Source: Rhizobium ruizarguesonis (lineage in GTDB: Bacteria > Pseudomonadota > Alphaproteobacteria > Rhizobiales > Rhizobiaceae). Taken from it: a DNA stretch of 64,000 nt. Made by a program: the position numbers and the translations under genes. The stretch lies in assembly GCF_012349115.1 (NCBI RefSeq), contig NZ_PQIG01000057.1:62001-126000 (forward strand), read 5' to 3'. This document shows, piece by piece, positions 21,858 to 30,403 of the stretch (its first letter is position 1; every line of letters starts with the position of its first letter). The notes below the pieces were generated by a model. It was not told the DNA's origin. It ran no database searches and saw only the letters and a list, made by a program, of their open reading frames with translations.

Positions 21858-23261
21858 TCATGCAACATCCTTTGTGACGCCAGGCAGGATAAGCTTCGCC
21901 TTCAGCCCGCCCCATTCACCGCGGGAAAGCTCGAGCCGTCCCTGGTACTCATTGGAAATCTCGGTGACGATCGAAAGGCCGAGCCCGGTTCCCGGCTTGC
22001 TTTCGTCGAGCCGGCGGCCACGTTTCAGCGCCTCGCGGATCTGATCCGGCTCCAGGCCCGGCCCGTCATCCTCGACGGCGAGCTCCACCCAGTGGCGGCG
22101 CGCGCTCGCCTCAACCCCCTTCACATCCTCGCCGGCCTCGACGGCCGAGAGCCGCACCCTGCTCTTGGCAAAACGCGCCGCATTTTCCAGGAGATTGCCG
22201 ACGGTCTCCTCGAGATCCTGCTGCTCCATGGCAACGGCCAGATGCGGCGGCGAGACGACGAGATCGAATTCGGTATCGACGTTCAGCCGGCGCATGACGC
22301 GCACCAGCCGCTCGAGCGCCGGCTCGGCATCGGTGCGGGCGAGCACGGATTCGCGCTGCGCGGCGATGCGCGCCCGATTGAGATAGGACTGCACTTGCCC
22401 CTGCATCGATTCCGCCTGGCTGCGGACCAGCTCGCCATGGGATTTCTCCAGGACGCGCGCCTCGTTGAGCAGCACGGCGATCGGCGTTTTCAGCGAATGC
22501 GCGAGATTGCCGACCTGCATGCGGGCCCGCTCGACGATGCGGCGGTTGCTGTCGATCAGCGCGTTCACCTCGTTGGCAAGCGGCAGGATTTCGCGCGGGA
22601 AGTCGCCTTTCAGCTGCTCGCTCTCGCCGGCGCGGATGCGCTCCAGTGCGGCACGCGCCTTGTCGAGCGGCTTCAGGCCATAGAGAATCGCCAGTGCGTT
22701 GACGATCAGGCTGCCGACGCCGAAACCGGCAAGCGCGAGATAGAGGCTGTGGGAAAAGGTGCGCACGTCGTCCTCGACGACATCGACATTGCCGGTGACG
22801 CGGACGCGTGCCGCGCGCCCGTCTGTATCAAGCACCACTTCGGTCTCGGCCACCTGCACACGGTTCCCAGAGGCATCCGTCACCTGATAGTACCGCTCGT
22901 AATTCTTGTCGAAAGGCGCCTCGACGACGGAGGGAACCGGGATGAGCGCCGAGCCGAGCGAAGGCGAGACCAGCGGAGCTGTCGTATAGGTGCCGAGAGG
23001 CTCCACCACCCAGTACCAGCCGGTCTTCGGCTGGGCAAAGCGCAGGTCGCCGAGCTGCGGGCTGCCGCTGAGTGCGCCCTGATCGCCGATCGTCACCGAA
23101 TTGATGACATTGTAGAGCTGCGCCCTCAGCAGATCCTGGAAACCGCGTTCGGCGCTCTTGCGGTAGAGGGTGGAGATCAAGAGGCCGATCACCACCAGCG
23201 CCACCGTCGACCAGACCGTGGTCAGCAACAACACACGTGCGGTGAGCGACTTAATTCGCAT
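21858..23261 (-). CDS. feuQ: Sensor histidine kinase FeuQ (PhoQ-like)
   Basis: 467 residues with membrane helices near residues 8-30 and 168-190, and a periplasmic sensor between them of PhoQ type (GWYWVVEPLG). The phosphorylation motif NLAHSLKTPIAVL has His255; HATPase boxes are NLLENAARFA, EDDGPGLE and KPGTGLGLSIV. FeuQ with FeuP controls iron-uptake-related genes in R. leguminosarum and cyclic glucan export in S. meliloti. The gene overlaps feuP by 11 bases. The FeuPQ call rests on this PhoPQ-like type, the feuN-like gene upstream, and the known association of feuPQ with cycHJKL. Confidence 0.9.
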   Translation of the reverse strand: MRIKSLTARVLLLTTVWSTVALVVIGLLISTLYRKSAERGFQDLLRAQLYNVINSVTIGDQGALSGSPQLGDLRFAQPKTGWYWVVEPLGTYTTAPLVSPSLGSALIPVPSVVEAPFDKNYERYYQVTDASGNRVQVAETEVVLDTDGRAARVRVTGNVDVVEDDVRTFSHSLYLALAGFGVGSLIVNALAILYGLKPLDKARAALERIRAGESEQLKGDFPREILPLANEVNALIDSNRRIVERARMQVGNLAHSLKTPIAVLLNEARVLEKSHGELVRSQAESMQGQVQSYLNRARIAAQRESVLARTDAEPALERLVRVMRRLNVDTEFDLVVSPPHLAVAMEQQDLEETVGNLLENAARFAKSRVRLSAVEAGEDVKGVEASARRHWVELAVEDDGPGLEPDQIREALKRGRRLDESKPGTGLGLSIVTEISNEYQGRLELSRGEWGGLKAKLILPGVTKDVA

Positions 23262-23922
23262 GTTTCGGCGCTTGGATGCGGTAACCGAGACCGCGCACCG
23301 TTTCGATCAGGTCGACGCCCATTTTCTTGCGCAGGCGGCCGACGAAGACTTCGATCGTGTTGGAATCACGGTCGAAATCCTGGTCGTACATATGCTCGAC
23401 CAGTTCCGTGCGCGAGACGACCTCGCCCATGTGATGCATGAGATAGGAAAGCAGCCGATATTCGTGCGAGGTCAACTTCAGCGTCGTACCGTTGACCGTC
23501 GCCTTCGAGGATTTGGTATCAAGGCGTACCGGCCCGCAGATGATCTCAGATGAGGAATGCCCGGCCGCACGCCGGATCAGTGCCCGAATGCGGGCCAGCA
23601 CTTCCTCGACATGGAAGGGCTTGGTGACGTAATCGTCGGCACCGGCATCGATGCCGGCGACCTTGTCGCTCCAGCGGTCGCGCGCCGTCAGGATCAGCAC
23701 CGGCACGCCGCGGCCGGCGCCGCGCCATTTCTCAAGAACGGTGACCCCGTCCATCTCCGGCAGGCCGATATCGAGGATGATGGCGTCATAGGGTTCGGTG
23801 TCGCCGAGGAAATGGCCTTCCTCGCCGTCGAACGCCTGGTCGACGACATAGCCCGCCTCCTTCAGCGTGTCGGCCAGCTGCCGGTTCAGATTAACGTCGT
23901 CTTCGACTACCAGGATGCGCAT
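23251..23922 (-). CDS. feuP: Response regulator FeuP (OmpR/PhoP family)
   Basis: 223 residues. Receiver domain with acidic residues VVEDD, phosphoacceptor Asp51 in IILDIGLPEMDG and Lys in DDYVTKPFHVEE. The C-terminal winged helix (about 125-220) contains LTSHEYRLLSYLMHH and IEVFVGRLRKKM. It is phosphorylated by FeuQ, whose gene overlaps its 3' end by 11 bases. The ATG at 23922 gives the standard MRILVVEDD start. In S. meliloti FeuP activates ndvA and is essential for symbiosis; the same role here is inference. Confidence 0.93.
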   Translation of the reverse strand: MRILVVEDDVNLNRQLADTLKEAGYVVDQAFDGEEGHFLGDTEPYDAIILDIGLPEMDGVTVLEKWRGAGRGVPVLILTARDRWSDKVAGIDAGADDYVTKPFHVEEVLARIRALIRRAAGHSSSEIICGPVRLDTKSSKATVNGTTLKLTSHEYRLLSYLMHHMGEVVSRTELVEHMYDQDFDRDSNTIEVFVGRLRKKMGVDLIETVRGLGYRIQAPKHAN

Positions 23923-23977
23923 CGGTCCGCCTTCGTCCGCTTCAAATCGATCAATGTCCTGAATAAGCCGATTCCGC

Positions 23978-24226
23978 CTACATCGGAACCTTTACCGTGA
24001 CTTTGCGTGGTCGCTGGCCGTTGGCCTGCACAAGAACGGTGATGATGCAGGTATCGCCCACCGGTTGCACGGACAGCAGCTGGCCGCCGGTCTGCTCGAC
24101 GACCTGGGCTGCGGCGGCGCTGCAATCGCCTCCGACACGCACGACAAAAGTGCTCGTGGCGTCCGGTGAGGGCGCCGATACCACCAGTCCGGCGGCCAAT
24201 GCTGCGACGCTCAGAGGAAAGGCCAT
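23978..24226 (-). CDS. feuN: FeuN-like small periplasmic modulator of FeuQ
   Basis: 82 residues with a cleavable signal peptide (about residues 1-24, ending LVVSAPSPDA). The mature part has two Cys (Cys35 and Cys60) that could form a disulfide, and a basic tail (GQRPRKVTVKVP). Its place directly upstream of feuP on the same strand, with 55 bases between, matches S. meliloti feuN, whose product restrains FeuQ in the periplasm. The assignment rests on size, export signal and position; the sequence itself could not be compared here. Confidence 0.75.
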   Translation of the reverse strand: MAFPLSVAALAAGLVVSAPSPDATSTFVVRVGGDCSAAAAQVVEQTGGQLLSVQPVGDTCIITVLVQANGQRPRKVTVKVPM

Positions 24227-24580
24227 GTGTTATGCTTTCAAGGTAATGCCAACTTGCCCCGAATATGTACTCACGCGACCTGAATGGCAAATGAATGCCC
24301 CGTAATGCAGGGTGTTTAGAACTGTTCTCGACTGTTCGGGGCGGCCTGTTTCAGCGCCTGGAAACTGCCGCCGTTGCGCCCCAAAACGATGCCCTCCAGC
24401 CTTGGAATCCACGCGTTCTTTATCACCTCCCGCACAGGTGGGGAGCCGGCGGGACCGACACCATAGTCTTTGTCTGCGAATCGTCCGCGCTCTTCTCATT
24501 CCTGCCGACCGCAGCTTTCACCGGCCGGTTGAAACTGTTATGTCCTTGCTGCCCCCGCAGTTCAGACCGTTTCAGCACCA
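24227..24580. other. Promoter region between divergent feuNPQ and an MFS gene
   Basis: 354 bases without an accepted gene. Frames crossing it lack ribosome-binding sites. Promoters for feuN (minus) and the MFS gene (plus) should lie here; no FeuP box could be named by eye. Confidence 0.4.
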
Positions 24581-25807
24581 ATGCCAAAATCCTCCCGCTT
24601 CCGCTCGGCGCAGACGGTCACCGTCCTTGCCGTTACCCAGCTGATCGGCTGGGGCACGACTTTCGACATGCTCGGGGTCATGGGCCGCATCGTAGCGCCG
24701 GATCTCGGCCTGGCGAACGAGGTGGTATTTGCCGGCCTGACGATCATGATGGTGGTCAGCGCCATTGTCGGTCCCGCGACCGGCCGATGGCTCGGCCGCT
24801 ATGGTGCTGCCCGGGTGCTTTCGGCCGCCTCGCTGACCTTTGCGCTTGGCCTGCTTCTGCTTGCCGCCGCAAACGGCATCGTGCTCTATGCGAACGCCTG
24901 GGTCATCATCGGCATCGGTGGCGCATTTGGCCTCTCGGCACCAGCCTATACCGCCGTCGTCGAGCGCGAGGGGGCGAACGGCAAACGCGTCATTGCCATC
25001 CTGATGCTGTTCACCGGGCTGTCGAGCGCCATCTTCTGGCCGATCCTCAGCCTGCTCAACGAGACGGTCGGCTGGCGCCTCACCTTTCTCGTCTGCGCGG
25101 CGCTGCAATTCTTCGTCTGCTTGCCGCTGCATCTTTTCGCCCTGCCGAAACCGATCGCAACGCATGTCGAAGGCGGGGCGGCTGAAATCGCCCCGGTGCC
25201 GCTATCGAAAGCGGCGCAGCGCAAGGCCTTCTTGCTGATTGCCGCGGCGACGACGATCTCGACCTTCATCACCTTCGGCATCTCCCCATCGCTGCTCGAG
25301 ATCTTCCGCCAATCCGGCGCCTCGCCGGCCTTTGCGCTGCAGCTCGGCTCGGCGCGGGGCGTCCTCGGCATCTCGGCGCGTTTCCTCGACATGCTTCTCG
25401 GCCGGCGCGGCAACCCCATGCTCAGCGCGGCCATGGGTATCAGTCTGATGATGTTCAGTTTCCTGACAATGCTGGTCGCCAGCCCGTCGACACCGCTGCT
25501 CGTCACCTTCATCCTGCTCTACGGCTTCGGTGCCGGCGTCATGACCGTCGCCCGCGCGCTACTGCCGCTGGCGCTGTTTTCACCGCGCGAATTCGGACTG
25601 CAATCGGCCAGGCTGTCGCTGCCGCAAAATCTCGCCAACGCCATCGCCCCGGTCATCTTCACCGCCATCCTCGACCGCGCCGGCACCGGCCCGGCGCTCG
25701 CCGCCTGCGCCGTTCTCGCGGCATTGTCGCTCACCTTCGTGCTGATGCTGATGGCGCTGGTGCGCGGCGCCCGCGCATCCGAGTCAGCCATTCTTAATGT
25801 CTCCTGA
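24581..25807 (+). CDS. Major facilitator superfamily permease
   Basis: 408 residues with about 12 hydrophobic helices and the central hydrophilic loop near residues 190-205. The helix 2-3 loop carries GPATGRWLGRYGAARV, a form of the MFS A-motif. Length and layout suit a 12-helix transporter; the substrate is unknown. No strong Shine-Dalgarno precedes the ATG at 24581, so the start is less certain. Monocistronic, divergent from feuN. Confidence 0.85.
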   Translation: MPKSSRFRSAQTVTVLAVTQLIGWGTTFDMLGVMGRIVAPDLGLANEVVFAGLTIMMVVSAIVGPATGRWLGRYGAARVLSAASLTFALGLLLLAAANGIVLYANAWVIIGIGGAFGLSAPAYTAVVEREGANGKRVIAILMLFTGLSSAIFWPILSLLNETVGWRLTFLVCAALQFFVCLPLHLFALPKPIATHVEGGAAEIAPVPLSKAAQRKAFLLIAAATTISTFITFGISPSLLEIFRQSGASPAFALQLGSARGVLGISARFLDMLLGRRGNPMLSAAMGISLMMFSFLTMLVASPSTPLLVTFILLYGFGAGVMTVARALLPLALFSPREFGLQSARLSLPQNLANAIAPVIFTAILDRAGTGPALAACAVLAALSLTFVLMLMALVRGARASESAILNVS

Positions 25808-26049
25808 TTATCACCCACGCATGGACGAGAGCGGCTTTTCGCCCGCGCGCCGCAACCGCTGCGGCAACCAGACCATGAACCAACAGCCCCTTTTGATGAA
25901 TCTTTTGAATCGCTTGCCGCCGCTTTTTCGAAAGTTGAGTTCGGTGGCTCAGAAGCTGAGTCAGCTTCGCAACGATCCGAATCCGGACAGTCAGTCATCC
26001 ATTTGAAATTTCAATTGAATGTAGCTTGGCAGTTAAATGCTTTGGCAAT

Positions 26050-26355
26050 TCAGAGCGGCCGCGTCACCGCCGTGCGGCTGTCGTAATCGGCGGCGATGCG
26101 CTTTTCCCGGAGTGGCCGCACGCGCTCGATCGAGAGCTGGTAATCGGGATGCGCCTTGTAGGCGGCAAGGGCCGCCTCATCGTCGAATTCGCCATAGACC
26201 ACAAGATCGATCTCGGTGCCCAGCTGATCGGTCTTCACGTTGGTGCCGATTTCCAGCAGCCGCGCATGCGGAATGCCGGTCAGAATCGAAAGCCCGGCCC
26301 TCACCTCCTGCAGATGTTCCTCCTGCACAGTGAAGAAGACGATATGACGGATCAC
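26050..26355 (-). CDS. Dabb-family (stress-responsive alpha/beta barrel) protein
   Basis: 101 residues. The start MIRHIVFFTV and the later YGEFDDEAALAAYKAHPDYQ match the dimeric alpha/beta ferredoxin-like Dabb fold. Members are small cytosolic proteins, some binding small ligands; catalytic activity is known for only a few. Function here is unknown. It stands alone; a nested-hairpin repeat lies upstream. Confidence 0.88.
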   Translation of the reverse strand: MIRHIVFFTVQEEHLQEVRAGLSILTGIPHARLLEIGTNVKTDQLGTEIDLVVYGEFDDEAALAAYKAHPDYQLSIERVRPLREKRIAADYDSRTAVTRPL

Positions 26356-26386
26356 GCGGAAGCTCCTGTCAGATTTATCAAAATGA

Positions 26387-26428
26387 TGGAGCGACCTTGG
26401 CGCATCCTATCGGATGCGTGGCGCTCCA
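26387..26428. repeat. Nested-hairpin intergenic repeat, copy 2
   Basis: TGGAGCG pairs with CGCTCCA and the inner CGCATCC pairs with GGATGCG. Architecture and bases match the element at 21263-21306. It lies between the GH19-like gene and the Dabb gene. Confidence 0.7.
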
Positions 26429-26465
26429 GGCGTCAGCCGGGCGATAACATGCGAGCCCCAGGCCT

Positions 26466-27101
26466 TCAACCGCGCGAGCATGCCATGCGCAGCATCGCCG
26501 CATCGAAATCCATGGCGTAAGCTGCGAGTTTTTCCGCCCGGTCGGTGCCATTGACGATGCGGCGCGCATTCACCCAGTCGGCGGTCGTTGCATTCAGATG
26601 ATCGGCGAGCTTGTGGCCGGTAAAGCTGCCCTGCAGCATGCCCTCGATCAGGATCGTCACCGCCGCATCCATCTCCATCGCCCGGTCGGGTTCGGCAACG
26701 AGGTCGATCCCCGTCAGCGCACTCATCGCCTCATAGTTCCGCTTATGGGTGAGCTGCACCAGGCCGCGGCCGAGCCAGCTGCAGCCATCCTCGTCCGGCC
26801 GCCAGTAGGGCGTCTTCACCCAGGAGAGCCGGCCTGCGGCAAAGGCCGTCTCCAGGATCTCGACCGCGCGCGCATCGCTTTCCGCCAGCGTCTCACGCAC
26901 CGGCTGCATCGTATAGGCAGTCTCGTGATAAGCGGTTGCGAGGATATAGGCGAGCCACCGCCGGTCGGCATCGGCAAACCGTTCTTCCCAAGCGTCGAGA
27001 ATCGCCGTGATGCCCACTACCTGAGGCTGAGTCAGGTTTCCTTTGAAGAGTAGGTGCCGTACCGTATCGAAAAAGAATGCCCGGTCCATGTGGACAACCA
27101 T
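26466..27101 (-). CDS. Chitinase/endolysin-like glycoside hydrolase (GH19-type fold)
   Basis: 211 residues. The motif ILATAYHETAYTMQPVRE places the probable catalytic Glu after His, as in GH19 and related phage lysozymes. GRGLVQLTHKRNYEAMS matches the second family motif (GRGxxQLTxxxNY). It would cut peptidoglycan or chitin-like glycans. No signal peptide is seen, as in phage endolysins, yet no holin or phage gene is nearby. The ATG at 27101 (MVVHMDRAFF) has AGGGA eight bases upstream and is preferred to ATG 27125. Confidence 0.78.
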   Translation of the reverse strand: MVVHMDRAFFFDTVRHLLFKGNLTQPQVVGITAILDAWEERFADADRRWLAYILATAYHETAYTMQPVRETLAESDARAVEILETAFAAGRLSWVKTPYWRPDEDGCSWLGRGLVQLTHKRNYEAMSALTGIDLVAEPDRAMEMDAAVTILIEGMLQGSFTGHKLADHLNATTADWVNARRIVNGTDRAEKLAAYAMDFDAAMLRMACSRG

Positions 27102-27258
27102 TCCGCGCTTCCCTCGAAATATCATGGTTAAAACCGTCTTAATCGATTAAATTCCATTTAATCGTTTAAAGTGTTTAAACCACTGATTTACACGCCTTTT
27201 GTCTTATGCAATGCATCTTCTTGCCCCGAAGCCTTACCACGAACAGAGGAGACTTCCG

Positions 27259-27390
27259 ATGCAGACGCCCGCCAATAGCCAAACCACCATTCCCCAGCAT
27301 GTCGTCGATCAGATGGAAAACGAATGGCGCCAGGTTCGCCCTGAACGGGAAAATACGCGCCCGGCCCAGCAGCCTCAACAACAACGCTGA
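27259..27390 (+). CDS. Small hypothetical protein, 43 residues
   Basis: The ATG at 27259 is preceded by a strong GAGGAGA seven bases upstream. The protein is hydrophilic and Gln/Pro-rich (MQTPANSQTTIPQHVVDQME start, PAQQPQQQR end), without membrane segment or signal. A hairpin with a T-run follows 58 bases after the stop. An upstream in-frame ATG at 27199 lacks a ribosome-binding site. Family not recognised; the ribosome site and terminator make expression likely. Confidence 0.6.
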   Translation: MQTPANSQTTIPQHVVDQMENEWRQVRPERENTRPAQQPQQQR

Positions 27391-27448
27391 AATACACGCA
27401 AAACGTTACCAATGTAAGCTCGAGCGCCGCGCTGCGCTCGATCAATGC

Positions 27449-27480
27449 CCCGGCCAGTCGATGTGGCCGGGTGAATTTTT
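27449..27480 (+). terminator. Intrinsic terminator after the 43-residue gene
   Basis: CCCGGCCA pairs with TGGCCGGG around a seven-base loop, followed by TGAATTTTT. It fits a rho-independent terminator on the plus strand. Confidence 0.7.
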
Positions 27481-27533
27481 CACAGTTGCAATCAACGTCC
27501 CAGCGGTTTGCCCCCTCATCACATTACCGCCCC

Positions 27534-28094
27534 TCATCGCATCACAGAATCAAACCGTTTCGCCAGCGTGTCCAATGATCGGGTAAAAACCATCCTGTCG
27601 TCCAGCGCGCGCGACAGCACCAGCGCGCCTTGAATGCCCGCGACGCCCTCTTCGGCGAGCGTTTGCGCCTCCCCCTCGGGGCAGCCTGCCCGCATCAGCG
27701 CCGAACGCAAGGCGTCGATCCAGCGGATGAAATAATCGCCGATCGCTGCTGAAAACCGCTCGCGGGTCTCGTCAAGCGCAAAGGCGCCGACGAGGCAGAT
27801 GCGACGACCGGAGCGGAAATAATCGCTCACATTCGTCCACATCGCGGCGATCGCCTGATCGGCGTCGTCCTTTCTTAGCGGCTGATAGATCGCATGTTCG
27901 AACCAGGCATCGACATCGGCGAGCACGGCGCCCGCCATCTCCTCCTTGCCGCCGGGAAAGAAGTGGTAGAGGCTGCCCTTGCCGATGCCGGTGCGTTCGG
28001 TGATGCGGCTGAGCGACGTGCCCTCATAGCCGAGCTCGCGGAAGATTTCCGCCAGCAGCAGTACGATGTCGGCGCGTTCGTAGACGGTCTTCAC
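27534..28094 (-). CDS. TetR/AcrR-family transcriptional regulator
   Basis: 186 residues. The N-terminal helix-turn-helix (about residues 10-50) reads AEIFRELGYEGTSLSRITER then GIGKGSLYHFFPGGKEEM, the TetR signature. The C-terminal ligand domain has a Cys in RRICLVGAFALDE. It lies 20 bases behind the DUF1348 gene on the same strand, so both should share the promoter upstream of 28576, which contains a TGTACC/GGTACA palindrome. Autoregulation is inferred. Confidence 0.92.
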   Translation of the reverse strand: MKTVYERADIVLLLAEIFRELGYEGTSLSRITERTGIGKGSLYHFFPGGKEEMAGAVLADVDAWFEHAIYQPLRKDDADQAIAAMWTNVSDYFRSGRRICLVGAFALDETRERFSAAIGDYFIRWIDALRSALMRAGCPEGEAQTLAEEGVAGIQGALVLSRALDDRMVFTRSLDTLAKRFDSVMR

Positions 28095-28114
28095 CCGCGG
28101 CTTCCTTGGCTTGT

Positions 28115-28576
28115 TTAGAGGCCGAGTTCGGTCAGACCGGGATGGTCGTCCGGCCGCCGGCCGAGCGGCCAGTGGTACTTGCGCTCCGATTCCCGGATCG
28201 GCAGGTCGTTGATGCAGGCGAAGCGGCGCTGCATCAAGCCGGCCGCGTCGAACTCCCAGTTCTCGTTGCCATAAGAGCGGAACCAGTTGCCGCTGTCATC
28301 GTGCCATTCATAGGCGAAGCGCACGGCGATGCGATGATCGGTGAAGGCCCAGATCTCCTTGATCAGCCGGTAATCCAGCTCCTTTGCCCATTTGCGGGTG
28401 AGGAAGGCGACGATCTCGGCGCGGCCGGTGATGAATTCGGCACGATTCCGCCAGCGGCTGTCCGGCGTATAGACGAGCGAGACGCGCTCGGGATCACGGC
28501 TGTTCCAGCCATCCTCGGCAAGACGGACTTTCTGGGTGGCGGTCTCAAGGGTGAAAGGCGGGACGAGGCTGGACAT
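28115..28576 (-). CDS. DUF1348 (SnoaL/NTF2-like fold) protein
   Basis: 153 residues. Conserved features of the DUF1348 family are visible: [50 protein letters not shown] and the C-terminal REKYHWP-like [14 protein letters not shown]. The fold is a cone-shaped NTF2-like barrel; function unknown, often induced with detoxification genes. Full length for the family. First gene of a two-gene unit with the TetR regulator. Confidence 0.9.
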   Translation of the reverse strand: MSSLVPPFTLETATQKVRLAEDGWNSRDPERVSLVYTPDSRWRNRAEFITGRAEIVAFLTRKWAKELDYRLIKEIWAFTDHRIAVRFAYEWHDDSGNWFRSYGNENWEFDAAGLMQRRFACINDLPIRESERKYHWPLGRRPDDHPGLTELGL

Positions 28577-28604
28577 GAACTCTCCTGTACTGATTGGTTA
28601 TTGT

Positions 28605-28620
28605 TGTACCTATCGGTACA
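28605..28620. promoter_or_regulatory. Candidate TetR operator
   Basis: TGTACC TATC GGTACA is a palindrome of two perfect 6-base arms, 29 bases upstream of the DUF1348 start. A related half (TGTACTGATTGG) lies just downstream at 28586. Position fits an operator of the TetR regulator encoded in the same unit. Confidence 0.55.
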
Positions 28621-28655
28621 CTCGTTGGCAAGCTGGCTCGAAGCGACGTTTCGCC

Positions 28656-29591
28656 TCAGAGGTCGCGATGCTGGCTCCATCGCAGCGGCAGGGCGTCCGG
28701 GCGAAGCACGATCGCTTCGGGCGTGAAGCGCCACAGCCGTTCCGCCCGTTGAAAGGTGGCGATCTCAGGCGAATCCAGCAGCACCTCGACCTTTCCCGTC
28801 ATCTGCAGCATGTCGCCGCTTTCGAAATCGATGAACACCAGCCCCGCCTTCGGGTTGACGAGGAAATTACCGAGCGTGTTGAAGAACCGATTGCCGGGAA
28901 AGTCGGGAATGGTCAGCACGCCGTCGGCGCCGATATGGACGAAGCCGGCATTGCCGCCGCGATGGGACACGTCCACCTGCCGCTCGCCATTGTCGCGGTC
29001 GACATAGGAGGCGACGAAAAACGTATCGGCGCCCTCCACCATCTGTCGCGCCCGATCGTCGAGTTGGCCGGAATGAATGGGTGGCATCGTCGTGGGCATA
29101 TCGGGATCGCGGACGAAGGCGGAAGAGCGAAGCTGGATATATTGCGGACAATTGCCAAAGCTCTGGCCGACGCGCACTTGGAAAGCTCCAGCATCCGTCC
29201 TGCGGATCACGCCGTTCAGCCGGTTGCGCCGCCGGGTCTCGAGCTGGATGCCGAGCATCGCGATCGCATCGCCGTCCTCCATGCCGGCGTCGGCAGGATC
29301 GGCTGCGTCGCGCGGCAGGCGGACCTCGAGAATCTCCGGCTCCGGCGAAGCCATGAAACCCGGGCGCTCAGCCCGCACCGTTGCCCAGACATCGCCCTTG
29401 GCATCGACGGCGCCGAGCACGACGAAAGGCAGCATCGGAAAGAAGGCGCGGTGCTGCTCCGGCATGGCCTTGCGGACGAATTTTCTTCCCGGCCCATCCA
29501 TGCGTTCAGCGACACCGACACTGCGCTGCATGGCGAGTTCACCCACATGCCAGGGCGATGTGGCGTCCTGTCTTGTCTGCTCGAGCATCAC
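28656..29591 (-). CDS. Pyridoxamine 5'-phosphate oxidase-like FMN-binding protein
   Basis: 311 residues. The C-terminal half has the PNPOx split-barrel pattern (DTFFVASYVDRDNGERQVDVS, then DFPGNRFFNTLGNFLVNPKAGL and FIDFESGDMLQMTGKV). The N-terminal half repeats a related barrel. It probably binds FMN or F420-like cofactors and oxidises or reduces small molecules. Larger than PdxH (about 220 residues) and without its active-site signature, so it is not the vitamin B6 enzyme. Lies 57 bases upstream of the end of nothing related; the GST gene downstream on the same strand begins at 30260. Confidence 0.8.
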   Translation of the reverse strand: MMLEQTRQDATSPWHVGELAMQRSVGVAERMDGPGRKFVRKAMPEQHRAFFPMLPFVVLGAVDAKGDVWATVRAERPGFMASPEPEILEVRLPRDAADPADAGMEDGDAIAMLGIQLETRRRNRLNGVIRRTDAGAFQVRVGQSFGNCPQYIQLRSSAFVRDPDMPTTMPPIHSGQLDDRARQMVEGADTFFVASYVDRDNGERQVDVSHRGGNAGFVHIGADGVLTIPDFPGNRFFNTLGNFLVNPKAGLVFIDFESGDMLQMTGKVEVLLDSPEIATFQRAERLWRFTPEAIVLRPDALPLRWSQHRDL

Positions 29592-29648
29592 GGCCTCCTT
29601 TTGAGCACCATTTGGGGAACCGGGACAGCGACCTGCCCCGGCGGCTTG

Positions 29649-30260
29649 TCACGCGGCAAGGCCGATCTTGGTCTTGCGAAAACCGACGAAACCCGGCAGC
29701 GCCTCAATGCGCGCAAGCCAGGCACGAACGCCTGGATAGGCCGAGATATCGACATTACCCTCCGGCGCATTGGCGATGTAGCTGTAGAGCGCCACGTCGG
29801 CGATCACAGGATTGTCGCCGAGCAGGAAGCTGCGGCCGTGGAGCTCCGCCTCGATCAGCGCGAGAATGCGGTGCGCCCGGCCGATCACCTCGTCGGTGCG
29901 GAAATCGGCGCCGAATACGGTGACCAGGCGCGCAGCACATGGTCCGTAGGCGATCTCGCCTGATGCAACCGAGAGCCATTTCTGTATCCGCGCCGCGGCC
30001 ACCGCCTCTTCCGGCAGCCAGTCGGTGCGGCCGTATTTGCGCGCGAGATAGACGAGGATGGCAGAGGAATCGGCAATGACCGTGCCATTGTCGTCAAGCA
30101 CCGGCACTTGGCCAAAGGGATTGAGCTTCAGAAAGTCCGGAGCCTTGTGGGCGCCTGCCGCCATGTCGACCTCGACCAGTTCATAGGGCACGCCAAGCAG
30201 CGACAGGAACAGGTGAGCCCGGTGCGAATGGCCGGAAAGCGGGTGATGATAGAGTTTCAT
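29649..30260 (-). CDS. Glutathione S-transferase
   Basis: 203 residues. Thioredoxin-like N-terminal domain with [14 protein letters not shown] at the start and the glutathione-binding [22 protein letters not shown], then a helical C-terminal domain ([13 protein letters not shown], the GST motif with conserved Asp). Ser9 is a candidate active-site residue. Substrate unknown. Divergent from a LysR regulator at 30404; the 143-base gap holds an inverted repeat, so it is probably the LysR target. Confidence 0.92.
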   Translation of the reverse strand: MKLYHHPLSGHSHRAHLFLSLLGVPYELVEVDMAAGAHKAPDFLKLNPFGQVPVLDDNGTVIADSSAILVYLARKYGRTDWLPEEAVAAARIQKWLSVASGEIAYGPCAARLVTVFGADFRTDEVIGRAHRILALIEAELHGRSFLLGDNPVIADVALYSYIANAPEGNVDISAYPGVRAWLARIEALPGFVGFRKTKIGLAA

Positions 30261-30337
30261 GATGGTTCCTTTGGTCTTCTAATCGACGGGACGCGGTTGG
30301 CGATGGCCGCTTCGAACCATCTGCTACATAATTTACT

Positions 30338-30377
30338 GCCTTCCATCTGACTGCAGTAGAATGCTAATCTGGAAGGC
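30338..30377. promoter_or_regulatory. Candidate LysR binding site between GST and lysR genes
   Basis: GCCTTCCA (30338-30345) and TGGAAGGC (30370-30377) are perfect inverted arms 24 bases apart, and a further ATGGAAGG half lies at 30391. This is placed as expected for a LysR regulator controlling the divergent GST gene and itself. Confidence 0.5.
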
Positions 30378-30403
30378 ATGTTACCAATTTATGGAAGGAT
30401 AGA

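Noticed and set aside
21840-23441. 533-codon plus-strand frame over feuQ
   Set aside because: Antisense of the kinase; no start signal or domain.
25797-26006. 69-codon plus-strand frame after the MFS gene
   Set aside because: Overlaps the MFS stop region, lacks a ribosome-binding site, and its composition (Leu/Ser/Gln) gives no domain.
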